Part shown: positions 9,429 to 18,835 of the stretch, piece after piece
How positions within the stretch are numbered: the first letter of the stretch is position 1
How the letters are laid out: each line of letters begins with the position of its first letter
NCBI GenBank assembly: GCA_018114805.1
Contig: CP073042.1
Location: 4,881,501-4,945,500, forward strand
Origin: Candidatus Streptomyces philanthi
Lineage (GTDB): Bacteria; Actinomycetota; Actinomycetes; Streptomycetales; Streptomycetaceae
Length of the DNA: 64,000 bases
Direction: 5' to 3'
Position numbers and translations under genes: made by a program
The notes under the pieces: model-generated
What the model was told of the DNA's origin: nothing
The model's input: the letters and a program-made list of their open reading frames with translations, nothing else
Databases searched by the model: none

Positions 9429-10659
9429 CAGTCCCTCCCTGTGCCGGCAGTATGGACTCCGCCCGCTGTGCCGGTACGACGTGGCGATAGCCCAGGAAGG
9501 CGAGCGCCACCGCGGCCACCCCGGCGACCCCCGGTACCGCGTACGCCACCTCGGCCCCCGCCTTGTCCACCACCCGCCCCGAGGCGAACGCGCCGAGCGC
9601 GACGCCCGTCGCGATCCCCGTGCTGGCCCAGGTCATGCCCTCGGTCAGCTTGGCGCGGGGCACGTGGTGCTGGATGAGGGACATGATGGTCACGCCCGTC
9701 GGCGCGATGGCAAGGCCCGCGATGAACAGCACCCCGGTGAGCCAGCCCAGACCCCCCACGAACGGCAGTGGCAGCACGCTCGCGGCCATCGCGCACACGC
9801 CGAGCAGCCAGCGGCGCGCCGGCGGTCCCGTGAGGTGCATCAACCCGAAGACGGCGCCGGCCAGGCACGAGCCGGCGGCGTAGGTCGCCAGGACCAGGCT
9901 CGCCCCCGACTTGTGGCCCTGCTCCTCGGCGAAGGCCACCGTGACCACGTCGACCGAGCTGAAGATCACCCCGCTGAACACGCCGGTGGTCACCAGGATG
10001 CGCAGCGCGGGGGAGCGCAGCGCCGACCGCCGGGAGTGGTCGTCGCCGCGCGGCTGCGGCGTCGGCTCGGTGGCTCGCTGCGCGGTGAGCCAGAACACGC
10101 CGCTGGCCAGGAAGCACGCGGCCACCAGCGGCCCGGCCTCCGGGAACCAGGTGGTGGACAGGCCGATGGCGATGATGGGGCCGAGGATGAAGCACAGCTC
10201 GTCCACGACGGACTCGAAGGAGTACGCAGTGTGCAGTCGGCGCGGCTCGCCACGGTAGATGTTCGCCCAGCGAGACCTGATCATGGAGCCGAGCGAGGGC
10301 ACGCAGCCGCCGCAGGCCGCGCACACGAACATCAGCCAGTCCGGCCAGCCGCGCTCGGCGCTCAGCAGCAGGCCGGCGATCGCGGTCAGCGCGACGAGCA
10401 CGGCCGGCCGCAGCACGCGGCGCTGGCCGTGGAGGTCCACGAGCCGGGAGACCTGCGGGCCGATCACCGCGCCCGACAGCGCCAGCGTGGCGGCGAGCGC
10501 CCCGGCCAGCCCGTACCGACCGGTGATCTCCGAGACCATCGTCACCACGCCGATGCTCATCATCGCCACCGGCATGCGGCCGAGGAACCCCGCGGCGGAG
10601 AAGCCCGCAGCGCCGGGTACGGCGAAGATCTCGCGATACGGGTTGGGCACGGGGCGCAC
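9346..10659 (-). CDS. MFS transporter
   Basis: A 437-residue, GTG-started protein with about twelve hydrophobic helices: first half [11 protein letters not shown] to GVFWLT, a polar loop [20 protein letters not shown] near residue 205, then a second half. [13 protein letters not shown] after helix 2 matches the loop 2-3 signature of drug/sugar exporters. The hydrophilic tail [20 protein letters not shown] is unusual and overlaps the next gene. No substrate can be assigned. It is divergent from ferrochelatase across a 130-base promoter region. Confidence 0.85.
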   Translation of the reverse strand: MRPVPNPYREIFAVPGAAGFSAAGFLGRMPVAMMSIGVVTMVSEITGRYGLAGALAATLALSGAVIGPQVSRLVDLHGQRRVLRPAVLVALTAIAGLLLSAERGWPDWLMFVCAACGGCVPSLGSMIRSRWANIYRGEPRRLHTAYSFESVVDELCFILGPIIAIGLSTTWFPEAGPLVAACFLASGVFWLTAQRATEPTPQPRGDDHSRRSALRSPALRILVTTGVFSGVIFSSVDVVTVAFAEEQGHKSGASLVLATYAAGSCLAGAVFGLMHLTGPPARRWLLGVCAMAASVLPLPFVGGLGWLTGVLFIAGLAIAPTGVTIMSLIQHHVPRAKLTEGMTWASTGIATGVALGAFASGRVVDKAGAEVAYAVPGVAGVAAVALAFLGYRHVVPAQRAESILPAQGGTDADGQDGGERRENDGREEGGRHSQPVA

Positions 10660-10789
10660 TCCGCCGATCGAGGGGCCGCTGGGGGACCGGCCGGTAAGGG
10701 ATGTCTTGGGCCCATACAGCTTACGGCGCGCGGCGACGCGACGCAGGGGTATTTCCCGGCTGTCAGACCCGGGTGGCAGGATCGATCAC

Positions 10790-11965
10790 ATGTCAGCCGA
10801 GTCCCCTTCCGCACACCCCGTTCCAGCCACCTCCGCTGCCCCGTACGACGCGTTGCTCCTGCTGTCCTTCGGCGGCCCCGAGGGCCCCGACGACGTGGTG
10901 CCCTTCCTGGAGAACGTGACGCGCGGCCGGGGCATCCGCCGCGAACGGCTGAAAGAGGTCGGCCAGCACTACTTCCTGTTCGGTGGGGTCAGCCCGATCA
11001 ACGAGCAGAACCGCGAGCTGCTGCGGGCGCTGCGCGAGGACTTCGCCCAGTACGGCCTTGACCTGCCCGTCTACTGGGGCAACCGCAACTGGGCGCCGTA
11101 CCTCACCGACACCCTGCGCGAGCTGGTCCGCGACGGCCACCGCCGGGTCCTCACGCTGGCCACCAGCGCCTACGCCTCCTACTCGGGCTGCCGGCAGTAC
11201 CGCGAGAACCTCGCCGACGCGCTCGCCACCCTCGCCGCCGAGGGCCTCGAACCGCCGCGTGTCGACAAGATCCGGCACTACTTCAACCACCTGGGGTTCG
11301 TCGAGCCGATGGTGGACGCGACGCTCGCGGCCCTGGCCGAGCTGCCCGAGCGGGCCCGCGCCGAGGCGCACCTGGCGTTCACCACCCACTCGATCCCCAC
11401 GGCCGCGGCCGACACCTCCGGCCCCGTCCCGGTGCACACCGAGGGCGGGGAGGGTGGCGCGTACGTGGCCCAGCACCGGGACGTGGCGCGGGTGATCGTG
11501 GACGCGGTGCGCGAGCGGACCAGCGTCGAGTACCCGTGGCGGCTGGTCTACCAGTCGCGCAGCGGCGCCCCGCATATCCCCTGGCTCGAACCGGACGTCT
11601 GCGACCACCTGGAGGAGCTGCACGGCGCCGGGGTGTCCGGGGCCGTGATGGTCCCGATCGGCTTCGTCTCGGACCACATGGAGGTCAAGTACGACCTGGA
11701 CACCGAGGCCCGGGCCAAGGCCGCCGAGCTGGGCCTGCCGGTGACCCGGGCGGCGACCGTCGGGGCCGACCCGCGGTTCGCCGCCGCGGTGCGCGATCTG
11801 GTCCTCGAGCGGGCCGCCACCGAGCGGTTCGCCGCGGCGCCCACGCCGTGCTCGGCCCCGCCCGAGCGGTATGCGCTGGGCGCGCTCGGGCCCAGCCACG
11901 ACGTCTGCCCGGTGGGCTGCTGCCCGGCGCGCACTCCACGGCCGGCTGCCGCCGGAGCCGAGTGA
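10790..11965 (+). CDS. hemH: Ferrochelatase (coproporphyrin III ferrochelatase)
   Basis: Inserts ferrous iron into the porphyrin near the end of haem synthesis; in actinobacteria the substrate is coproporphyrin III. The 391-residue product contains [18 protein letters not shown] at the N-terminus, FTTHSIP with the proposed catalytic His, YQSRSG and [12 protein letters not shown] with the conserved Glu region. Near the C-terminus the cysteines in CSAPP and CPVGCC fit the [2Fe-2S] ligands of actinobacterial ferrochelatases. The ATG at 10790 is preceded by GGCAGGA. The IMPase gene follows 85 bases downstream on the same strand. Confidence 0.95.
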   Translation: MSAESPSAHPVPATSAAPYDALLLLSFGGPEGPDDVVPFLENVTRGRGIRRERLKEVGQHYFLFGGVSPINEQNRELLRALREDFAQYGLDLPVYWGNRNWAPYLTDTLRELVRDGHRRVLTLATSAYASYSGCRQYRENLADALATLAAEGLEPPRVDKIRHYFNHLGFVEPMVDATLAALAELPERARAEAHLAFTTHSIPTAAADTSGPVPVHTEGGEGGAYVAQHRDVARVIVDAVRERTSVEYPWRLVYQSRSGAPHIPWLEPDVCDHLEELHGAGVSGAVMVPIGFVSDHMEVKYDLDTEARAKAAELGLPVTRAATVGADPRFAAAVRDLVLERAATERFAAAPTPCSAPPERYALGALGPSHDVCPVGCCPARTPRPAAAGAE

Positions 11966-12050
11966 CCGGCCGGACCCCGAGACTGGCCGCGGTGGCCGTG
12001 GCGCGGCCACCATCGAGGAACACCGTCGTCAGCCCACCGCGAGGAGCACC

Positions 12051-12875
12051 GTGAACGACCAGCCGACCGGCGAACTCAAGGCCGAACTCCTGACCGTCGC
12101 CCTGGAGGCGGCCCACCGCGCGGGCGCCCTGCTGCGCGACGGCCGCCCCGCCGACCTGGGCGTCGCCGCCACCAAGACCAGCCCCATCGACGTCGTCACC
12201 GAGATGGACATCGCGGCCGAGCGACTAATCACCGACTTCGTCGGCGAGCGACGCCCGGACGACGGGCTGCTCGGCGAGGAGGGCGCGAGCCGGGCGGGCA
12301 CCAGCGGCGTGCGCTGGGTGATCGACCCGATCGACGGCACGGTGAACTACCTCTACGGGCTGCCCTCGTGGTCCGTCAGCATCGCCGCCGAGGCGCACGG
12401 GCAGACGCTCGTCGGCGTGGTGGAGGTGCAGATGCGCGGCGAGACCTTCCGCGCCGTGGCCGGCGCCGGCGCCCACCTCGGCGACCGGCCGATACGGGTC
12501 CGCCCGGCGCCGCCCTTCGAGCAGTCGCTGGTCGGTACGGGCTTCAGCTACCTCACCGAGCGCAAGGTGGCCCAGGCCGAGGTCGTACGGGCGCTGCTGC
12601 CGCAGGTGCGGGACATCCGCCGGGGCGGCTCGGCCGCCATCGACCTGTGCGACGTGGCCTGCGGCCGGCTCGACGGCTACTACGAGCGCGGACTCAACGC
12701 CTGGGACTACGCGGCGGGCGACCTCATCGCCCGGGAGGCCGGCGCGCACACGGGCGGCCGCTCGGGCGAGCCCCTCTCCCCGGAGCTGGCCGTGGCCGCC
12801 ACGCCGGGCCTCTTCGGCCCCCTCCAGAGCCGCCTGGAAGCCCTGGGAGCCTGGCACGACGAGCCGCGAGACTAG
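12051..12875 (+). CDS. Inositol monophosphatase family protein (SuhB-like)
   Basis: A 274-residue Mg-dependent phosphatase. LLGEEG (residue about 75) and WVIDPIDGTVNY (about 95) are the metal-binding motifs; NAWDYAAGDLIAREAGA near residue 220 is the third. Substrates include inositol-1-phosphate and related sugar phosphates. Start GTG 12051 follows GAGGAG at 12041. It follows hemH and ends at a strong hairpin. The same family sits near dut and DUF3710 in mycobacteria (suhB), which supports the conserved neighbourhood. Confidence 0.92.
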   Translation: MNDQPTGELKAELLTVALEAAHRAGALLRDGRPADLGVAATKTSPIDVVTEMDIAAERLITDFVGERRPDDGLLGEEGASRAGTSGVRWVIDPIDGTVNYLYGLPSWSVSIAAEAHGQTLVGVVEVQMRGETFRAVAGAGAHLGDRPIRVRPAPPFEQSLVGTGFSYLTERKVAQAEVVRALLPQVRDIRRGGSAAIDLCDVACGRLDGYYERGLNAWDYAAGDLIAREAGAHTGGRSGEPLSPELAVAATPGLFGPLQSRLEALGAWHDEPRD

Positions 12876-12923
12876 CCGCCAGCTCCGAGCGGGAGGTGCG
12901 CTGCGCCCCGTGTGCGGACGCGA

Positions 12924-12958
12924 CGACGCCCCGGTACCGGCCGGGTACCGGGGCGTCG
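12924..12958. terminator. Bidirectional hairpin terminator
   Basis: A perfect 15-bp stem, CGACGCCCCGGTACC at 12924-12938 and its complement at 12944-12958, with a five-base loop. It lies between two convergent genes, so it can end transcription from both sides. Confidence 0.8.
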
Positions 12959-12965
12959 GGCCGGG

Positions 12966-13136
12966 TCAGGCGGTGGCGGTGACCTGGACGCCGTGTTCGG
13001 CGGCCAGTCGGCGGAGATCGTCCAGTTCCGCCTGCTCCACCTCGACCAGGAAGTCGTCGCCCGTCTCGCGGGCGCGGGTCAGGTCGGTTTCGGTGGCCTC
13101 TATGCGCTGCAGAAGTCCTGCGGTGAACGCGTCCAT
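12966..13136 (-). CDS. Small conserved hypothetical protein, 56 aa
   Basis: Begins MDAFTAGLLQRIEATETDL and ends EHGVQVTATA. It is highly charged, helical throughout and probably a coiled coil. I recall near-identical short proteins beside cutRS in other Streptomyces, which supports it as a real gene. A longer start at 13259 is possible but less convincing. Function unknown. Confidence 0.75.
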   Translation of the reverse strand: MDAFTAGLLQRIEATETDLTRARETGDDFLVEVEQAELDDLRRLAAEHGVQVTATA

Positions 13137-13605
13137 GGTGCGCCCCTCGTCGTGGGTCGGCTCGGTGGCACGGGCTGTGCCCTGGAGGTCCCCGCTCGCT
13201 GGCGGGAGGACGATCACGTACGCCGTCCCTGAAAGCGGCGAACGCTGTGAGAACGACAAACCCAGTCGAGTGCCACAGTCAGGGCATGATCGCGGGGTGT
13301 GCAGTCGTTTTCCCCAGCGCTTCGCGCCGAGAAACCTCGCCCTCCCAAAGAAATCCCCGGCGCTTGCTCCGGCCCGGAGGACCGGTTCCGCGCTCCCGTC
13401 AGGTCGTCCCTTACCGCCGGTTTATCGGGCTTGGGGGCAGGATGGAGACGCTCAGCAGTCGTTCGCGCGGTGCGCCGCCCACCGGCAGATGGCCGCGGGG
13501 CGAGCGCGCGGCGAACGTCGGACCAGCAGGCGGTGAACGCCGAGCACATTCAGTCGGCCCCCACAGGGCCAGCCGCCCATCGGGGCGTAGGGAAAGGACA
13601 GCACC
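13137..13605. promoter_or_regulatory. Divergent control region upstream of cutR
   Basis: 469 bases between the small protein gene (minus) and cutR (plus). No convincing frame is present. The gap is long enough to hold promoters and operators for both genes. GGAAAGGA just before 13606 is the cutR ribosome site. I could not single out a reliable -35/-10 pair. Confidence 0.4.
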
Positions 13606-14259
13606 GTGCGTGTACTCGTCGTCGAGGACGAGCAGCTTCTCGCGGACGCGGTGGCCACCGGGCTGCGGCGCGAGGCCATGGCCGTCGACGTCGTCTACGA
13701 CGGCGCCGCCGCGTTGGAGCGGATCGCCGTCAACGACTACGACGTTGTGGTACTCGACCGCGACCTGCCCCTGGTGCACGGCGACGAGGTGTGCCGCAAG
13801 CTCGTCGATCTCGGCCTGCCCACCCGGGTCCTGATGCTCACCGCCTCCGGCGACGTGAGCGACCGTGTGGAGGGGCTGGAGATCGGGGCCGACGACTACC
13901 TCCCCAAGCCCTTCGCGTTCAGCGAGCTGATCGCCCGGGTGCGCGCGCTCGGCCGCCGCACGACCCTGGCGCTGCCGCCGGTCCTGGAGCGGGCCGGGAT
14001 CAAGCTGGACCCCAACCGCCGCGAGGTCTTCCGCGACGGCCAGGAGATCCAGCTCGCGCCGAAGGAGTTCGCGGTCCTGGAGGTGCTGCTGCGTAGCGAG
14101 GGCGCCGTGGTCTCGGCGGAGCAGCTCCTGGAGAAGGCGTGGGACGAGAACACCGACCCGTTCACCAACGTCGTCCGGGTGACCGTGATGACGCTCCGCC
14201 GCAAACTGGGTGAGCCCGCCGTGATCGTGACCGTGCCCGGCTCCGGATACCGGATCTGA
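13606..14259 (+). CDS. cutR: Response regulator CutR (OmpR family)
   Basis: 217 residues, GTG start. The receiver domain has acidic residues at VVEDE (5-9), the phospho-acceptor Asp51 in VVVLDRDLP and Lys101 in YLPKPFAF. The C-terminal winged helix (about 125-217) ends VPGSGYRI. The sequence matches what I know of CutR from S. lividans and S. coelicolor closely. CutRS was first linked to a copper-dependent phenotype and actinorhodin repression and later to envelope/secretion stress. Its partner kinase follows after six bases. Confidence 0.93.
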   Translation: MRVLVVEDEQLLADAVATGLRREAMAVDVVYDGAAALERIAVNDYDVVVLDRDLPLVHGDEVCRKLVDLGLPTRVLMLTASGDVSDRVEGLEIGADDYLPKPFAFSELIARVRALGRRTTLALPPVLERAGIKLDPNRREVFRDGQEIQLAPKEFAVLEVLLRSEGAVVSAEQLLEKAWDENTDPFTNVVRVTVMTLRRKLGEPAVIVTVPGSGYRI

Positions 14260-14265
14260 CCGGGC

Positions 14266-15513
14266 ATGGCCGCGACCCCTCCCCCCACCCCGCCGCTGCC
14301 CACCGCGCCCCCCAAGCCCCACTGGTCCCCCTCCGAGCTGGGCCGCCCGCTGCCCTGGCTGCGCCCGACCATCCGGATACGGCTGACGCTGCTGTACGGC
14401 GGCATGTTCCTGATGGCCGGCATCCTGCTGCTGTCGATCATCTACCTGCTGGCCGCCGACGCCCTGCACAAGGGCAACGAGCTGCCGTTCCAGATCATCA
14501 ACGCCGACTACCGGGCCACCAGTGACGTCTGCGACCTGCCCGACCGTGGTAACAGCGCGCAGTTCAACCACGCCGTGGCGCAGTGCATGCAGGGGCAGCG
14601 CGAGATGGCGCTGGACGGTCTGCTGCGCAGGTCGCTGCTGGCGCTGCTGGGGCTGACCGTGGTCGCCTTCGCCTTCGGGTACGCGATGGCCGGGCGCGTC
14701 CTGTCGCCGCTGGGCCGCATCACGCGCACCGCCCGCCAGGTGGCCGGCTCGGACCTGTCCCGGCGCATCGAGCTGGGCGGCCCGGACGACGAGCTCAAGG
14801 AGCTCTCGGACACCTTCGACGAGATGCTGGAGCGGCTCGGCCGGGCCTTCACGGCCCAGCAGCGCTTCGTCGCCAACGCCTCGCACGAGCTGCGCACCCC
14901 GCTGGCCATCAACCGCACTCTCCTGGAGGTGCAGCTCTCGGACCCGGACGCCTCGCCGGAGCTCACCCAGCTCGGCAAGACGCTGCTGGCCACCAATGAG
15001 CGCAGCGAGCAACTTGTGGAGGGGTTGTTGCTGCTCGCCCGCAGCGACAACGAGATCGTGGACCGCAAGTCGGTGGACCTGGCCGAGGTCGCCACCCAGG
15101 CGGTCGACCAGGCGCGTACGGAGGCCCAGGCCAAGGGGGTGGAGCTGCGCGGCGAGCGGCAGCCCGCGGTCCTGCAGGGCAACGGCGTGCTGCTGGAGCG
15201 GGTCGCGCTGAACCTGGTGCAGAACGCGGTGCGCTACAACGCCCCCGACGGCTGGGTGCGTGTGGACACCGTGCTGGAGCGCGCGGAGGCGGTGCTGGTG
15301 GTCTCGAACACGGGCCCGGTGGTTCCCGCGTACGAGGTGGACAACATCTTCGAGCCCTTCCGCCGGTTGCGGACTGAGCGGACCGGTAGCGACAAGGGCG
15401 TGGGGCTCGGCCTGTCGATCGTGCGGTCGGTGGTGCGGGCGCACGGCGGGCGGATCACGGCCGTGCCGCGCGAGGGGGGCGGACTGGTGATCCAGGTCTC
15501 CTTCCCGGTGTGA
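14266..15513 (+). CDS. cutS: Sensor histidine kinase CutS
   Basis: 415 residues. Cytoplasmic proline-rich N-terminus, TM1 about 41-62, a short extracellular sensor about 63-120, TM2 about 121-142, HAMP, then the H-box ASHELRTPLA with phospho-His207 and the N, G1 and G2 boxes (NLVQNAVRYN, GLGLSIV). The small sensor loop has exactly two cysteines, Cys89 and Cys107. Paired extracellular cysteines have been proposed to let CutS sense disulphide status. Co-transcribed with cutR. Confidence 0.92.
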   Translation: MAATPPPTPPLPTAPPKPHWSPSELGRPLPWLRPTIRIRLTLLYGGMFLMAGILLLSIIYLLAADALHKGNELPFQIINADYRATSDVCDLPDRGNSAQFNHAVAQCMQGQREMALDGLLRRSLLALLGLTVVAFAFGYAMAGRVLSPLGRITRTARQVAGSDLSRRIELGGPDDELKELSDTFDEMLERLGRAFTAQQRFVANASHELRTPLAINRTLLEVQLSDPDASPELTQLGKTLLATNERSEQLVEGLLLLARSDNEIVDRKSVDLAEVATQAVDQARTEAQAKGVELRGERQPAVLQGNGVLLERVALNLVQNAVRYNAPDGWVRVDTVLERAEAVLVVSNTGPVVPAYEVDNIFEPFRRLRTERTGSDKGVGLGLSIVRSVVRAHGGRITAVPREGGGLVIQVSFPV

Positions 15514-15576
15514 CCGCGCGGGTCGCGGACCGGGCGCGACGTGCGACGCGTCACCCCGGCGAGCGGTGGCGGGCGC

Positions 15577-15618
15577 TTCCCAGGGGGCGCACCGGGCCCT
15601 GGGAATTTGTCTGCTTTT
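15577..15618 (+). terminator. Rho-independent terminator of cutRS
   Basis: TTCCCAGGG at 15577-15585 pairs perfectly with CCCTGGGAA at 15597-15605, followed by a T-rich run to 15618. It lies about 60 bases after the cutS stop. Confidence 0.75.
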
Positions 15619-15977
15619 AGCGGAATTATCCCGACGGGGCGAGATTCATCGTCATGTGTTTTCGATCACACGGGCGAATTTTCGGCCACGTACTCTCCGT
15701 AGCCGCCGAGAGTGGTGCAAAGCCGGGAAAATCCGGGTTTCCGGGGGTCCCGATCACGGGAAGTACCGGTGAGGGCGCGTGTGAAGGACCCCCCGCGCAT
15801 CGTGTACCGTCCGACCGCCATCCAAGCCGATCACCTCTTCAGGGGGCCGGTTGGGTGTCGATTGAGTAACAGACCTTGATGTGAGGCAAAATCTCCGCCT
15901 CAGGTCGGGCACAAGTCCGGCCTCTAACGCGTTACGTGCGCTGGAGACACCGCAGATACCCAGAGGGGGAGAGCGAC
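15619..15977 (+). promoter_or_regulatory. Gene-free leader of the DUF4193 gene
   Basis: About 360 bases, AT-richer than its surroundings between 15620 and 15740. I see no credible gene. The position and composition suggest promoter and 5' leader sequence for the strongly conserved DUF4193 gene; GGGGGAGAG before 15978 is its ribosome site. Confidence 0.45.
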
Positions 15978-16277
15978 ATGGCAACGGACTACGACACCCC
16001 ACGTAAGACCGATGACGACGTCAACGAGGACAGCATTGAGGAGCTGAAGGCACGGCGGAACGACAAGTCCGCGTCCACCGTGGACGTGGACGAGTTCGAG
16101 CAGGCGGAGGGCCTTGAGCTGCCCGGCGCCGACCTCTCGAACGAGGAGCTGTCGGTGCGCGTGCTGCCGCGCCAGGCGGACGAGTTCACCTGCATGAGCT
16201 GCTTCCTCGTGCACCACCGGAGCCAGCTGGCCGCCGAGAAGAACGGCCAGCCGATCTGCCGCGACTGCGCGGCCTGA
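15978..16277 (+). CDS. DUF4193 family protein (zinc-ribbon)
   Basis: 99 residues starting MATDYDTPRKTDDD, acidic first half, then FTCMSCFLVHHRSQL and ICRDC: four cysteines in two CxxC pairs, a zinc-ribbon arrangement. The family is nearly universal in actinobacteria and always near dut/DUF3710. Function unknown. The ATG at 15978 has a good ribosome site; an upstream in-frame start at 15936 lies in the leader. Confidence 0.9.
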   Translation: MATDYDTPRKTDDDVNEDSIEELKARRNDKSASTVDVDEFEQAEGLELPGADLSNEELSVRVLPRQADEFTCMSCFLVHHRSQLAAEKNGQPICRDCAA

Positions 16278-16281
16278 GGTA

Positions 16282-17235
16282 CGGCTCCCTTACGGTGCGG
16301 GACGTTTCCAGCGGGATGACGCGAACGTCGAGCGGGGCCGTGCGGCCTCGCTCGCGGACGCCGTCGGCCGGGGCACCAAGGCCGCCGGCAGCGGAATCAG
16401 GCGGACCGGTCGGGGTGTACGGGCGGGCGCGACCGCCGTCGCCAACCGGATCATCGCGAGGTCGCCGACCGGATCATCGCGAGCGCGCCCCGTGTTCCGG
16501 TGCGGGACCTCGCGACGCTGCGAGCGCAGTTCCCGGGGCTCGGCCCCGACGAGATTGCGGACAAGCTCGTCGCGGGCGCCGTGGGCGCCACCTCGACCGT
16601 GGGCGCGGGCGTGCGCGCCGCGGTTATGCTGCCCGTTCCGCCCGCCATGCCCGCCGAGCTGGCCACCGAGATCGTCGGCGTGGTCACCATCGAGTTTAAG
16701 CTCATCGCCGAGCTGCACGGGGTCTACGGCGTGCGCGCGGCCGGCACCCTGCCCCAGCGCAGCGCCGCCTACCTCACGGCGTGGACCCAGGAGTGGGGCA
16801 TCGACGTCGTCAAGCCCGCCAGTTTCAACGCGGCCCTGTCCGGGCCCGTCAAGCGCGAGCTGCGGCAGCGCATCGTCAAGCGCACCTTCCGCAACCTGCC
16901 CAACCTCGCCCCGTTCATGATCGGCGCGGCCGTCGGAGCGATGATGAACCGGCGCGAGACCAAGCGGCTCGCCGAGAAGGTCCGCAAGGACCTGCGGGCC
17001 CGCCAGGTCCCCTGGGACCAGCTCCCGCCCCCGGAGCAGGCGGAGCGGGCCGCGCGAGCTGTCGCCCGCAGAGCCCCCACAGGCCCCCACCCCGCCCGGA
17101 CCCGGCGGCACGGCTTCCGGTGCCTCCCACGACGAAGCGCCGCCGCCTGGGCCGTCGCCGCCCCCGCGGCTGAGCCGCCGTCCCGGCCTCGGCGCCGCGC
17201 CGGCGTCCACGCGCGCCCCCGGGCGGAACGGCTAG
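16282..17235 (+). pseudogene. Conserved actinobacterial hypothetical gene broken by a 23-bp duplication and a second frameshift
   Basis: The main body reads VPVRDLATLRAQFPGLGPDE, then AVMLPVPPAMPAELATEI and NLPNLAPFMIGAAVGAMM, a conserved Streptomyces protein of unknown function beside dut. The upstream part (FQRDDANVERGRAASLADAV to VANRII, about 16306-16457) is in a different frame, and a 23-bp tandem duplication at 16438-16483 accounts exactly for the shift. The natural tail, rich in Pro and Gly and ending TAG at 17235, is reached only after another shift near 17070. No clear start codon was found, so the 5' end is approximate. If the duplication is real the protein is not made intact. Confidence 0.65.
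16438..16483 (+). repeat. 23-bp tandem duplication inside a gene
   Basis: GTCGCCAACCGGATCATCGC and the next three bases (16438-16460) are repeated at 16461-16483 with one A/G difference. Because 23 is not a multiple of three, the duplication shifts the reading frame. Confidence 0.9.
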
Positions 17236-17678
17236 CTCGCGCGCACCGCGGCGATGGCCTGGGCCAGCTTCTTCGGGTGACGCGTGGACAGGTACAGGTA
17301 GGGCGTCGGGTCAGCCGGGTCGGTGACCTTGATCCGCAGCGCGGTGGGGATGTAGCTGCGCAGCAGCATGAATGCTCGCGGGTCGGCCTTGGGGCCGCGC
17401 CAGGCGGCGGCCTCCGCCGGGTCGAGGACCTGGGCCTCGCCCAGCGCCTCCACCGGAATCCTAGCGTCCCCGGCGACCAGCGAACCCGCCACCACCCGGA
17501 TGCGGACCGAGCCGTACGCGCTGATCGCGACGCTGGCCAGGGCCGATGCGCCGATCAGCCCGCCGAGCATGGCCAGGGTCCCCAGCGGCAGCAGGATCAG
17601 CGCCCCCGCCACACCGGTCAGGGCGGCGATGAACCACCAGAATCGGGGTGCGGTCAGGCGTTCCTCGTAAGGCTGCAT
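17232..17678 (-). CDS. DUF3093 family membrane protein
   Basis: 148 residues beginning MQPYEERLTAPRFWWF, two adjacent membrane helices (about 13-55), then a PH-like beta domain with IRVVAGSLVAG and YLYLSTRHPKKLA. Conserved in actinobacteria next to dut and DUF4193 (Rv2698 in M. tuberculosis by gene order). Function unknown. It is convergent with the preceding broken gene; the two stop codons overlap. Confidence 0.88.
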   Translation of the reverse strand: MQPYEERLTAPRFWWFIAALTGVAGALILLPLGTLAMLGGLIGASALASVAISAYGSVRIRVVAGSLVAGDARIPVEALGEAQVLDPAEAAAWRGPKADPRAFMLLRSYIPTALRIKVTDPADPTPYLYLSTRHPKKLAQAIAAVRAS

Positions 17679-17737
17679 GGTTTTCAGCTTGGCACGACGG
17701 AGCCCGCCGCCCACCAGTGCGGGTAAGGTCTGCACCC

Positions 17738-18322
17738 GTGAGTGGACGAACGACATCGCTGACGCCGCCGGTCGATGCCGCGGCGCCGGTGCGACACCCC
17801 GAAGCGCCGGCGCCCGGCGAGCTGCTTGGCGCGCACTACGAACAGTGCTTCGGCTGCGGCGACGCACAGCCGCACGGCCTGCACCTGGCGATCCGGGCGG
17901 GCGATGGCGTGGGCGTCACCGCGCGGTTCACGGTCAAGCGGGCCCACCAGGGCGCCCCCGGGCTCGCGCACGGCGGGGTGCTGGCCACGGCTCTGGACGA
18001 GACGCTGGGCTCGCTCGGCTGGCTGCTGCGGGTGATCGCGGTGACCGGACGCCTGGAGACCGACTTCGTACGTCCGGTACCGGTCGACACCGAGCTGTAC
18101 CTGGACGCCCACGTGGTGGCGGTGCACGGGCGCAAGATCTACTCCACGGCGACCGGTCGGATCGGCGGGCCCGACGGGCCGGTCGCCGTCCGCGCGGACG
18201 CCCTGTTCATCGATGTGAAGGTGGACCACTTCATCGAGAACGGCCGGCCGGAAGAGATCAACGCGGCCCTCTCCGACCCGGACCAGATCAAGGTCGCGCG
18301 TGCCTTTGAGGTGAATCCGTGA
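17738..18322 (+). CDS. PaaI-type hotdog thioesterase
   Basis: 194 residues, GTG start. CFGCGDAQPHGLHL and GLAHGGVLATALDETLG are the hotdog-fold signatures, with the Asp/Glu of ALDETLG as the likely catalytic acid. Such proteins hydrolyse small acyl-CoA thioesters. Its TGA overlaps the GTG of dut by four bases, so the two are coupled. A divergent DUF3093 gene lies 59 bases upstream. Confidence 0.85.
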   Translation: MSGRTTSLTPPVDAAAPVRHPEAPAPGELLGAHYEQCFGCGDAQPHGLHLAIRAGDGVGVTARFTVKRAHQGAPGLAHGGVLATALDETLGSLGWLLRVIAVTGRLETDFVRPVPVDTELYLDAHVVAVHGRKIYSTATGRIGGPDGPVAVRADALFIDVKVDHFIENGRPEEINAALSDPDQIKVARAFEVNP

Positions 18323-18834
18323 GCCGTGAGCCCGTAGACGTCCTGATCCGGCGGGTGGACCCGTCGGTTCCGCTCCCCGCCTACGGGCATCCCGGCGACG
18401 CCGGGGCGGATCTGGTCACCACCGAGGCGGCCGAACTCGCCCCCGGCGAGCGCGCGGTGCTGCCCACCGGGGTGTCCGTCGCGCTCCCGGACGGGTACGC
18501 GGCCTTCGTACACCCCCGCTCGGGGCTCGCCGCACGCTGTGGTGTCGCCCTGGTGAATGCTCCGGGCACGGTGGATGCCGGGTACCGTGGGGAGATCAAG
18601 GTCATCGTGGTCAACCTGGACCCGCGCGAGAGCGTGCGGTTCGAGCGGTTCGACCGGGTCGCCCAGCTCATCGTCCAGCAGGTGGAGAAGGTGCGCTTCC
18701 ACGAGGTGGCGGAGCTTCCCGGCTCGGCGCGCGCCGACGGGGGCTTCGGGTCCACGGGGGGCCATGCCGCGGTGGGCGGCTCATCGGGTGGGAATGGATA
18801 CTCTTCGGTCGGTGCCGACCGGGAAGGACAGTGA
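18319..18834 (+). CDS. dut: dUTP diphosphatase
   Basis: 171 residues. All five trimeric dUTPase motifs are visible: AGADL (about 30), PRSGLA (about 66), GTVDAGYRGEI (about 83, catalytic Asp), RVAQLIV (about 114) and the glycine-rich GGFGSTGG (about 140). Converts dUTP to dUMP, keeping uracil out of DNA and feeding thymidylate synthesis. The tail after motif 5 is longer than usual. Confidence 0.95.
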   Translation: MSREPVDVLIRRVDPSVPLPAYGHPGDAGADLVTTEAAELAPGERAVLPTGVSVALPDGYAAFVHPRSGLAARCGVALVNAPGTVDAGYRGEIKVIVVNLDPRESVRFERFDRVAQLIVQQVEKVRFHEVAELPGSARADGGFGSTGGHAAVGGSSGGNGYSSVGADREGQ

Positions 18835-18835
18835 C

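Noticed and set aside
15566-15869. Short frames between cutS and DUF4193
   Set aside because: No ribosome sites or recognisable pattern, and they overlap a clear terminator.
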